Shown: positions 7,770-14,409 of the stretch, piece by piece
Numbering within the stretch: the first letter of the stretch is position 1
Layout: the number at the start of each line of letters is the position of its first letter
Assembly: GCF_008704715.1 (NCBI RefSeq)
Contig: NZ_CP023689.1
Span: 9,424,001 to 9,488,000, forward strand
DNA length: 64,000 bases
Direction of reading: 5' to 3'
Source of the DNA: Streptomyces chartreusis
Lineage (GTDB): Bacteria; Actinomycetota; Actinomycetes; Streptomycetales; Streptomycetaceae
Notes under the pieces: generated by a model
Databases searched by the model: none
What the model saw: only the letters and a program-made list of their open reading frames with translations
Told to the model about the DNA's origin: nothing
Made by a program: the position numbers and the translations under genes

Positions 7770-8747
7770 TTGAGCCCCTTGGAAGCGGTCGAGGTTCCCC
7801 ACTCCCTGGCTTCGTCGTACGCACGCGCCTTCGGTGACGAGGGGAGGGCCTGGATCGCCGGCCTGCCCGCCCTCGCCGCGGACGTCCTGGACCGCTGGGA
7901 CCTGCGACGCGATGGTGCGCCCGGCTCCGGGGAGGCCTCGCTGGTGCTGCCGGTGCTGCGCCGGGACGGCACGCGCGCGGTGCTGAAGTTCCAGATGCCG
8001 AGGGAGGAGACCACCGCGGCGCTCGTCGGGCTGCGTACCTGGGACGGCGGGGGCATGGTGCGGCTGCTCGACCATGATCCGGAGAGCGCGAGCATGCTGC
8101 TGGAGCGCCTCGACGCCACCCGCGCATTGACGTCGATCGAGGACGACGACGTCGCGATGGGCATCCTCGCCGAGCTCCAGTCCCGGCTGGTCCGCGTACC
8201 CGCGCCACCCGGACTGCGGGGTCTCGGCGACATCGCCACGGAGATGCTCGAACAGGTCCCTCGGGCCGTCACGATCCTCACCGACCCGGCGGACCGTCGG
8301 CTCCTGCTCGACTGGGCGTCGGCCGTGGCCGAGCTGGCCGGCGAACCCGGCGACCGGATGCTGCACTGGGACCTGCACTACGACAACGTTCTCGCCGCCG
8401 AGCGTGAGCCGTGGCTGGCCATCGACCCCGAGCCGCTGGCCGGCGACCCCGGGTTCGACCTGTGGCCGGCCCTGAACAGCGGGTGGGACGAGCCGGCCGC
8501 GAAGGGCGACACTCTGCGGGTCGTCCGGCGCCGCTTCGACCTCCTCACCTCGGTCCTCGACCTCGACCGCGCACGAGCGACCGGCTGGACCCTCGGGCGA
8601 CTGCTCCAGAACGCGCTCTGGGACGTCGAGGACGGCGAGACCGCACTCGACCCGTCGGCCGTGGCGATCTCGGAGGCGCTGCTGAACCGCCCCAGGGAAG
8701 GGCGGGGGAGCGGCGGCTCGGAGCCAGGCGGGACAAGCGACGCTTGA
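7770..8747 (+). CDS. APH(6)/hydroxyurea-resistance-type kinase
   Basis: 325 residues from a TTG at 7770 preceded by AAGGAAG, spacing about 6. Protein-kinase-like aminoglycoside phosphotransferase fold: nucleotide-binding Lys in RAVLKFQMP, catalytic loop MLHWDLHYDNVLAAEREPWLAIDPEPLAGDPGFDLWP with catalytic Asp in HWDLHYDN and Mg-binding Asp in AIDPE. That stretch is diagnostic of the APH(6)/hydroxyurea phosphotransferase family, which includes streptomycin 6-kinases. The usual catalytic loop HGDLH reads HWDLH here, which keeps the key Asp. Chromosomal members in Streptomyces often lack a known drug target. It stands alone, with an EF-hand gene 98 bp downstream. Activity on streptomycin is possible but unproven. 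Confidence 0.85.
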   Translation: MSPLEAVEVPHSLASSYARAFGDEGRAWIAGLPALAADVLDRWDLRRDGAPGSGEASLVLPVLRRDGTRAVLKFQMPREETTAALVGLRTWDGGGMVRLLDHDPESASMLLERLDATRALTSIEDDDVAMGILAELQSRLVRVPAPPGLRGLGDIATEMLEQVPRAVTILTDPADRRLLLDWASAVAELAGEPGDRMLHWDLHYDNVLAAEREPWLAIDPEPLAGDPGFDLWPALNSGWDEPAAKGDTLRVVRRRFDLLTSVLDLDRARATGWTLGRLLQNALWDVEDGETALDPSAVAISEALLNRPREGRGSGGSEPGGTSDA

Positions 8748-8845
8748 GGCGACTGTCACTCGATCGGCCCTCCGGGCACGCGAGCGGCACGGTCATCACC
8801 CAGCCTGGCAGGGAGTCACATCCAGACGACCGGCTGGAGGACGAG

Positions 8846-9073
8846 ATGACCACCCTGGACCCGGCTCTCAAGGCCGTCACCGACCAGATGAGGATCATCG
8901 GCGACGCGGACGGCGACGGTCGGATAGACATCGAGGAATTCCTGGCGGCCCTCAGAGGCATCGGGGTCGACAGGGCCCACGCCCAACGGGCGTTCGAGGA
9001 AGCCGACAAGGACCGCGACGGGGCCCTCGGGTACGAGGAGGCCGTGACTGCCGCGCGGAAGGCGTTGCAGTAG
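8846..9073 (+). CDS. small EF-hand calcium-binding protein
   Basis: 75-residue acidic cytosolic protein, a calerythrin/calmodulin-like two-hand unit. EF-hand 1 loop at 20-31 (DADGDGRIDIEE) and EF-hand 2 loop at 54-65 (DKDRDGALGYEE) both keep acidic ligands at positions 1, 3, 5 and Glu at 12, so both should bind calcium. ATG at 8846 has GGAGG 6 nt upstream. Streptomyces encode several such proteins, thought to buffer calcium or modulate development. No partner gene is adjacent; the gene follows the kinase on the same strand but with its own spacing and ribosome-binding site. Confidence 0.9.
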   Translation: MTTLDPALKAVTDQMRIIGDADGDGRIDIEEFLAALRGIGVDRAHAQRAFEEADKDRDGALGYEEAVTAARKALQ

Positions 9074-9176
9074 AACGGCAGCCCCGACCAGGTGGCCGTG
9101 ATCCCGAAGTATGGGGCATTCAGCCCTTACTGTGACCTCGACGTCTTACTCCCGTGAACGAGATGGAGTTGGGGCC

Positions 9177-10565
9177 GTGGCGTTCGGGGAGTCGGCCCGT
9201 GAGGGCGAGCCGGGGCAACGTTCATGGGCCCCGCTGCTCGCGGTCTGCGCCGGGTACTTCATGGTGATCCTGGACGTGACGATCATCAACGTCGCCGTCC
9301 CGGTGATCGGCCGTGAACTGTCGGCCTCGCTCACCGGTATCCAGTGGATCACCGACGGCTACACCCTGGTCTTCGCCGGGTTCCTGCTGACAGGCGGCGC
9401 ACTGGGCGACCGGCTCGGCAACCGCCGCGTCTTCTGCTCGGGCGTCGGCGTGTTCACGGTGTCCTCGGCCGCGTGCGCCCTCGCGCCGACCGCCCCCTTC
9501 CTGGTCGCCGCCCGCCTGGTGGAAGGGCTCGGCGCGGCACTGATCGTGCCCGGCTCCCTGGCCCTGCTCCAGCAGGCCTACCCGGCACCGGCCGCACGTG
9601 CGCGGGCCTTCGGGCTGTGGGGTTCGATGGCGGGCATCGCGGCCTCCGCAGGCCCGCTGCTGGGCGGCCTGCTCGTCACCACGGTCGGCTGGCGCTGGGT
9701 GTTCCTCATCAACCTGCCGGTCGGCGCGGCCTGCCTCGCACTGACCCTGCGACACGTGTCCCCCTCGCCCCGGCGCGCCACCCGAGCCCTCGACTGGCCG
9801 GCCCAGTGCGCGGTCGTCGCGGCGGTGGCCCTCCTGACCGCATCGCTCAACGAGGCCGGGCGGCGGGGCTGGTCCGACCCGGCGGTACTCGCCGGCCTCG
9901 GCCTGGCCGTGCTGGCCGCCGCGGCGTTCGCGGTACGCGAGCGACTCGCCCGCGCCCCCGCCCTCCCCCTGGACCTGCTGCACTCACGCGCGATGAGCGG
10001 CGGTGCCGTCATCGGCCTGCTGTTCAACTTCGGCTTCTACGGCATGGTCTTCACCGCCAGCCTGGAGTTCCAGCACCAGCGCGGCTACAGCGCACTCGAA
10101 ACCGGGCTGGCGCTGTTCCCGGCGGTCGCGATGACGATGTTCGCCTCTGTCCTGTCCGGACGGCTGACCCGCCGTACCGGCGACCGTCCGCTGGTGGTCT
10201 CCGGCATGCTCCTGGCCGCACTGGGCCTGGCCGGCTGGGCCGCCGCGGGATCGGACCCGGCGTACGCGCTGCTGGTCGCACCGATGATGGCCGCGGGCTT
10301 CGGCACGTCCTTCGCGTTGACCGGCTCGACGGCCACAGTGATGGGCGCCGCGCCCCCGGCCTACTCGGGCACCGCCTCCGCCCTGTTCAACACCACCCGC
10401 CAGGTCGGCAGCGCCACCGGCGTGGCGCTCGGCGGCAGCCTCCTCGCCACGGCCACCGACCACAGCACCGGACTGCGCACCAGCATGGCGATCGGCGCCC
10501 TCGCGTACCTCATCGCCGCGGTTCTCGCATGGCGGTGCGTTCCGCCGAAGCCCCGGGCGGCGTAG
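9177..10565 (+). CDS. MFS multidrug exporter, DHA2 (EmrB/QacA) family, 14 TM
   Basis: About 462 residues. Motif C-like GILDVTIINVAVP region near TM1 (MVILDVTIINVAVPVIG), loop 2-3 motif GALGDRLGNRRVF, and 14 hydrophobic segments mark the drug:H+ antiporter-2 family. GTG at 9177 with GGAG at 9165-9168 (spacing 8) is preferred; an in-frame ATG at 9111 would add 22 residues but has no good ribosome-binding site. It likely exports hydrophobic drugs or a secondary metabolite. No TetR/MarR regulator is adjacent, so regulation is unknown. It is followed by a non-coding RNA-like unit rather than an operon partner. Confidence 0.9.
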   Translation: MAFGESAREGEPGQRSWAPLLAVCAGYFMVILDVTIINVAVPVIGRELSASLTGIQWITDGYTLVFAGFLLTGGALGDRLGNRRVFCSGVGVFTVSSAACALAPTAPFLVAARLVEGLGAALIVPGSLALLQQAYPAPAARARAFGLWGSMAGIAASAGPLLGGLLVTTVGWRWVFLINLPVGAACLALTLRHVSPSPRRATRALDWPAQCAVVAAVALLTASLNEAGRRGWSDPAVLAGLGLAVLAAAAFAVRERLARAPALPLDLLHSRAMSGGAVIGLLFNFGFYGMVFTASLEFQHQRGYSALETGLALFPAVAMTMFASVLSGRLTRRTGDRPLVVSGMLLAALGLAGWAAAGSDPAYALLVAPMMAAGFGTSFALTGSTATVMGAAPPAYSGTASALFNTTRQVGSATGVALGGSLLATATDHSTGLRTSMAIGALAYLIAAVLAWRCVPPKPRAA

Positions 10566-10624
10566 CGGCGTTGGCGGCGGACCGCCCGCCGGAAAACCAG
10601 ATGCAGGGCCTCGACGATGGCGGC

Positions 10625-10664
10625 TAGCGTTTGGGGTGTTCAGGTGCGCAGGCTGCGGCTACTT
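10625..10664 (+). promoter_or_regulatory. putative promoter and 5' flank of the permuted tRNA unit
   Basis: TAGCGT at 10625-10630 fits the TANNNT -10 consensus; no convincing -35 is visible. A start about 7 nt downstream would coincide with GGTGTTCAG (10635-10643), which is the reverse complement of CTGAACACC at 10770-10778. GGCTGCGGC (10651-10659) can pair, with one mismatch and one G-U, with 10750-10758. These flanks would therefore form an open-ended stem leaving the interrupted anticodon stem. Promoter activity is a guess; the complementarities are direct observations. Confidence 0.35.
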
Positions 10665-10743
10665 CGCCTCTCAAGCGGGTAACGCGGGTTCGAATCCCGC
10701 CATCGGCATCACCGGCCGGTGTCGTCCAGCGGCCCAGGACGCC
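10665..10743 (+). tRNA. candidate circularly permuted tRNA-Glu(CUC)
   Basis: The 3' portion comes first: 10665-10708 gives the 3' half of the anticodon 5' strand (CGC), loop CTCTCAA with anticodon CTC at 10670-10672, 3' strand GCGGG, variable loop TAAC, T-arm GCGGG-TTCGAAT-CCCGC, acceptor 3' strand CATCGGC and A73. A 6-nt linker (10709-10714) follows. Then 10715-10743 gives acceptor 5' strand GCCGGTG, TC, D-arm GTCC-loop AGCGGCCCA-GGAC, G26 and CC. Joined after C10743 to C10665 they make a 73-nt cloverleaf with every stem paired: acceptor 7 bp with one G-U, D-stem 4 bp, anticodon stem CCCGC/GCGGG 5 bp, T-stem 5 bp. No conventional 5' half exists upstream of 10665. The alternative is a remnant of two tandem tRNA genes. 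Confidence 0.55.
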
Positions 10744-10785
10744 TACAGTGCCGTCGCCGACCTCGATCTCTGAACACCTGTGACG

Positions 10786-10823
10786 CGAGCCGCCCGCCGC
10801 GGAGAACACCGCCGGGCGGCTCG
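10786..10823 (+). terminator. hairpin terminator after the permuted tRNA unit
   Basis: CGAGCCGCCCG (10786-10796) and CGGGCGGCTCG (10813-10823) form an 11-bp GC-rich stem with a 16-nt loop, 8 nt beyond the flanking repeat arm at 10770-10778. There is no U-tract, as is usual for Streptomyces terminators. It closes the non-coding unit and insulates the gene starting at 10923. Confidence 0.5.
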
Positions 10824-10922
10824 GTCGCAATCGGTTGCCGTGGGCGTCCCACCCGGGACAACCCGCGGTAGCCAGCCGGAACATGACGTCGAATCAGCCG
10901 TGAGGCTATACGCTGCGACCCT

Positions 10923-12038
10923 GTGACCGGAATCGATCTTGTCAACGGGATGGTCGGCGCCGTGTGCGGCATGGTCGTCGCCATCCTGTTCCAACAGCCG
11001 CTCCAGGACGCCTGGTTCAGGCTCCGCCGCCGATTCGCCACCAGGGTGCGCAGCCTGACGTACCGTGAGGACGGCTCCCCGCTGTCGACCTGGTCGACGT
11101 TCTCGATCGGCCCGCTGCACACCTCCGCCCTCATCGTGGAGGGCGACGGCGAGCAGGCCATCGCACCGGAGTCGGTCCAGGTCCGGGTACTCGACGGCGA
11201 GGCGGTCCTGCCCGAGGAGATGGCGCCCTGGCGGGCGGAGATCGAGGCGGCGGAACAGCAGGCCGAGGAGACCGGCACACGCGTCCGCACCTGGAACGGC
11301 CCCCGCTACGCCGTCGAGGGCCTGGAGATCTCCCGTACCGCACTGGAGGAGCAGCCGGAGGTGCTCCTGCGGCTGCGCCCCACCGACTACTTCACCTTCC
11401 TCGCGGCACAGCAGCTCGACCGCCGGCTGCCCGACGGGACCACTCCGCGCGGCCGCTACCTCGACCCCGACCGCCCGCTGGACGCTCCCGCCTTCCTGCA
11501 GTGCAGCTTCGGCGTGAACGTCGCCGTGGTCACGGCCGACCACCTGCTCGTCGTCAGCCGCCGCGCCCACAACGTCCGCTCCGGGCCCGGTCTTTGGGGC
11601 TCCTCGGTGAACGAAGGGCTCTCCCGGCACATCGACTCGGCCGGCCGCAGCGCGCCCGACCTCCACGAGGTGGCCCGGCGCGGCATGCGCGAGGAACTCT
11701 CCCTGGAGCCGCACGAGTACACGCTCACCATGCTCGCCTTCGTCCTGGACGTCGAACGGCGCCAGTGGAGCGCCCACTTCATAGCCCATCTCACGAACCT
11801 GCGGGGCGAGGCGCTGCGCTCCCGCATGTCACGGGGCGTCGCGGACAGGTGGGAGCACCAGAGCATCGAGTACGTCCCGTTCCGCCCGGCGGACGTGGTC
11901 CGCTACCTCCTGCGCCCGGACCGCATCCGCCGCTGGGCCGCCGTCAGCCCGGCCCTGTACCACCTGGCCCTGGTCCACACCCATGGCCGAAGCGCCGTGG
12001 AACGCGCCGAGGCCCAGGTCGTGCGCCGCCTGAACTGA
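10923..12038 (+). CDS. membrane-anchored Nudix-like protein of unknown function
   Basis: 371 residues from GTG at 10923. One N-terminal hydrophobic segment (about 6-24, LVNGMVGAVCGMVVAILF) is followed by basic residues, so the rest should be cytosolic. Residues 190-300 look like a divergent Nudix fold: VNVAVVTADHLLVVSRR, then a Nudix-box-like EVARRGMREELSLE at 249-262, which retains Arg and the Glu pair of REUxEExGU but replaces the first Glu by Gly and the Gly by Ser. Hydrolase activity is therefore uncertain; binding of a nucleotide-like ligand is possible. There is no clear ribosome-binding site and a TATACG hexamer lies about 10 nt upstream, suggesting a nearly leaderless mRNA. No operon partner. 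Confidence 0.75.
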   Translation: MTGIDLVNGMVGAVCGMVVAILFQQPLQDAWFRLRRRFATRVRSLTYREDGSPLSTWSTFSIGPLHTSALIVEGDGEQAIAPESVQVRVLDGEAVLPEEMAPWRAEIEAAEQQAEETGTRVRTWNGPRYAVEGLEISRTALEEQPEVLLRLRPTDYFTFLAAQQLDRRLPDGTTPRGRYLDPDRPLDAPAFLQCSFGVNVAVVTADHLLVVSRRAHNVRSGPGLWGSSVNEGLSRHIDSAGRSAPDLHEVARRGMREELSLEPHEYTLTMLAFVLDVERRQWSAHFIAHLTNLRGEALRSRMSRGVADRWEHQSIEYVPFRPADVVRYLLRPDRIRRWAAVSPALYHLALVHTHGRSAVERAEAQVVRRLN

Positions 12039-12075
12039 AGCGGCGGCCGGGCCTGGAACCGGGTGGCGGTCAACG

Positions 12076-13047
12076 TCAGTTCGGCGGTACGACGGTGATG
12101 ACGAGGCCGCCGGTCTTCTGCCCGGTCTCGACGTACCGGTAGGCGTCGGCGATCCGCTCCAGCGGATAGCGCCGGTCGATGACGGGCCTGAAGCCGCCGG
12201 CCTCGATCAGCTCCCCGATGTGCCGCACGATCTCCTGATTCTGCCGCGGAAAGGGGAACTTCACCCTCCTGCCGCGGAACAGAGGGGTCACGAGCGGCAG
12301 GAGCACGTTCTGCCAGCCGGGGCCGAGCTCCGACGACAGATACAGCCCGCCGGGCTTCAGCAGCCGCCTGCACCGGCCGAAGGTGCTCTTGCCGACGGCG
12401 TCGAACACGGCGTCGTACCGTTGCTCGTCCTCGGTGAAGTCCTGCGCGGTGTAGTCGACGACCCGGTCCGCGCCGAGGCCCTTCACCAGCTCCACCCGGG
12501 CCGTGTCGCACACCGCGGTCACGGTGACCCCGTGGTGCTTGAGCAACTGCACCGCCGCCGAGCCGATGGCGCCGGTGGCGCCGTGGACCAGGACGGCCTG
12601 CCCGGCGCGCACTCGGGCGACGCGCAGGAACGCCAAAGCGTAGTGCGCCCCCTCGGTGGCGGGGGCGGCCTCCTCGAACGTCACCGCGTCGGGCATCGCC
12701 GCGATCGAACCGCCCTGCGGAACCGCGAGGTACTCGGCATGGGCGCCGAACTCGCCCTCGTTGTAGCCGAACACCCGGTCGCCGACACCGAACGACGTGA
12801 CACCGCCGCCGACCGCTTCCACCACACCCGCGTACTCGGTCCCGAGCACGAGCCGCCGCGGCCGGGTCAGGCCGGTGAGCGCGCGCATGAAGAACGGCTT
12901 GGCCGCACGGTAGGCACAGTCCGTACGGTTCACCGTGGTCGCGTGGACCTTTACGAGTACGTCGTCCGCACCGACCGTCGGCTTCTCCACCTCGGCGACG
13001 GTGACCACCTCTGGCGGCCCGTACCGGTTGTGCACCGCTGCCTTCAT
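12076..13047 (-). CDS. NAD(P)-dependent zinc-free alcohol dehydrogenase/quinone oxidoreductase (MDR superfamily)
   Basis: 323 residues. N-terminal GroES-like domain (1-125, EVVTVAEVEKPTVGADDVLVKVHATTVNRTDCAYRA) and Rossmann cofactor domain with VLVHGATGAIGSAAVQLLKHHG near 150-170, the AXXGXXG variant typical of quinone oxidoreductase-like enzymes preferring NADPH. The structural- and catalytic-zinc Cys/His ligands of classical alcohol dehydrogenases are absent. It probably reduces quinones or enones. It is convergent with the Nudix-like gene, separated by 37 bp, and runs toward it from the MerR region; it ends on an ordinary C-terminus. ATG at 13045-13047. Confidence 0.88.
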   Translation of the reverse strand: MKAAVHNRYGPPEVVTVAEVEKPTVGADDVLVKVHATTVNRTDCAYRAAKPFFMRALTGLTRPRRLVLGTEYAGVVEAVGGGVTSFGVGDRVFGYNEGEFGAHAEYLAVPQGGSIAAMPDAVTFEEAAPATEGAHYALAFLRVARVRAGQAVLVHGATGAIGSAAVQLLKHHGVTVTAVCDTARVELVKGLGADRVVDYTAQDFTEDEQRYDAVFDAVGKSTFGRCRRLLKPGGLYLSSELGPGWQNVLLPLVTPLFRGRRVKFPFPRQNQEIVRHIGELIEAGGFRPVIDRRYPLERIADAYRYVETGQKTGGLVITVVPPN

Positions 13048-13072
13048 GGCCGAACCGTAGCGGCAGGGCTCC

Positions 13073-13867
13073 CTAGGCGTCGCCCGGGGAGACCCCTGAC
13101 CCGGCCCCTATCTCTCCCCTAGGTGGGCCGGGCGGTTCCCGGTATGTGATGACGGCTGCCAGATCCGCGCCCGCCCTGAGCAGGGCCACGGTGCGTGCGG
13201 CGATCCGGTCGAGGCGTTCGCTCAGGAGGCGCTGGGTCTCCTCCCGGCCGTCCAGCCGGTGGAGCGAATCGACGATCTCGCGCACTGCGGGGATGCCGTG
13301 TCCGGTGTTGCGCAGGGCCGCGACGATCCGCGCCGCGCGAATGGCCGGAAGGCCGTAGCGACGCGCTCGCAGGGAGGTCACCCGGTCGGGGACGACGAGT
13401 CCCTCCTCCTCCCAGAACCGCAGGGTCGAGGGGCGGACGTCGAGCGCTCCGGCGAGCTGCGTGATGGTCATAGCGTCGCCGTGGAGCTCGATCTCGGGCG
13501 TCACCGCCTCGCTCTGGATCGCCTGCAACGCCTCCTGAGCCCGCAACGCCTCTTCACGCTCGCGTGCAAGCCGCACGTGCAGCTCGCTGATCGCCGAGGC
13601 GGCCTCGGCGAGGGTCCGATTGCGCAGTCGGCTGAGCACCTCCCGAGCTGTGACCGGCCCCACGGCGGTCGCCAGCCCTCGATAGGCGTCAAGGGCGTGC
13701 ACATGGACGGACGCGTAGGCGCGATAGCCATTGGCCGACCGAGCGGCCGGGGGGATGACTCCCAGCCGCTCCAGGTCGCGGACCTGCTGCACCGAGTACC
13801 CCGAGGCTCTCGCGACATCGACCGTTCTCAGCGGCGCCGGCCGCGCACCGCTCGAAGCCTCGCTCAT
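13073..13867 (-). CDS. MerR-family regulator with two HTH_MerR domains
   Basis: 264 residues from ATG at 13865-13867. Two MerR-type winged HTH units are visible: residues about 14-80 (LRTVDVARASGYSVQQVRDLERLGVIPPAARSANGYRAY) and about 135-200 (MTITQLAGALDVRPSTLRFWEEEGLVVPDRVTSLRARRYG), each followed by helical coiled-coil-like segments. MerR proteins normally have one HTH and dimerise; a protein with two could bind as a pseudo-dimer. It is divergent from the DUF6194 gene with only 41 bp between them. CTTGAA occurs twice in that gap (13888-13893 and 13901-13906), together with an AAGCA/TGCTT inverted repeat (13883-13887/13899-13903), a possible operator. Effector unknown. Confidence 0.85.
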   Translation of the reverse strand: MSEASSGARPAPLRTVDVARASGYSVQQVRDLERLGVIPPAARSANGYRAYASVHVHALDAYRGLATAVGPVTAREVLSRLRNRTLAEAASAISELHVRLAREREEALRAQEALQAIQSEAVTPEIELHGDAMTITQLAGALDVRPSTLRFWEEEGLVVPDRVTSLRARRYGLPAIRAARIVAALRNTGHGIPAVREIVDSLHRLDGREETQRLLSERLDRIAARTVALLRAGADLAAVITYREPPGPPRGEIGAGSGVSPGDA

Positions 13868-13908
13868 CGCCGAACCCCACAGAAGCACTTGAAGGTGATG
13901 CTTGAACC

Positions 13909-14373
13909 ATGAGTATGGAACAGATCATCGCCGCCGTGCGCGGCCTCGACGGCGCCCTCGTGCTCCTCCCGGGACCGGAAGGCGACTTTCCCGAGCTCGC
14001 ATGGGGTGACGCGTTCTTCTACTACGCCCCCGACGGCCGGATCCCGCACAACACCCAGCCCTACGGAACCATCGTCACCAAGGACTACCCCGACGACACG
14101 GCTTGCGACCTCGACCCCCCGGACCGCTGGCGCGTGAACATCCACGTCGACCGCGCCACGTTCAAGGAACTCACGGGGGAGGAGCCCCGCAGCACCCACC
14201 GCCCCCGCGACTACACCTCCACCGACACCGTCCTGCCGCACCCCGTCTACGGCGCCTTGAGCTGGCTCTGCGTCGTCAATCCCGGCGAGCGGACAGCGGA
14301 CACCGTCGTCCGTCTGCTGCGGGAGGCTCACGAGGCGGCTCGGGCACGGGCCGCCCGGCGGCAGGACCTGTGA
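13909..14373 (+). CDS. DUF6194 family protein
   Basis: 154 residues, cytosolic, with no signal or TM. It matches the actinobacterial DUF6194 pattern: MEQIIAAVRGLDGALVLLPGPEGDFPELAWGDAFFYYAPDGRIPHNTQPYGTIVTKDYP, then a WRVNIHVDRATFKELTGE segment and HPVYGALSWLCVVNPGERT. The overall shape recalls MmcQ/YjbR-like proteins that bind substrates or DNA, but this is only a resemblance. The ATG at 13909 has AAGGTG about 10 nt upstream. It is divergently transcribed from, and probably controlled by, the double-MerR regulator. No enzymatic residues could be identified. Confidence 0.75.
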   Translation: MSMEQIIAAVRGLDGALVLLPGPEGDFPELAWGDAFFYYAPDGRIPHNTQPYGTIVTKDYPDDTACDLDPPDRWRVNIHVDRATFKELTGEEPRSTHRPRDYTSTDTVLPHPVYGALSWLCVVNPGERTADTVVRLLREAHEAARARAARRQDL

Positions 14374-14409
14374 TGGGCCCCTGTGATCTCGGACCCCGAC
14401 CCGTCCGGC

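Noticed and set aside
10635..10708. A conventional tRNA-Glu reading 5' to 3' from about 10637.
   Set aside because: The bases upstream of the anticodon arm cannot form a D-arm or pair with the acceptor 3' strand CATCGGC; the matching 5' half lies downstream instead.
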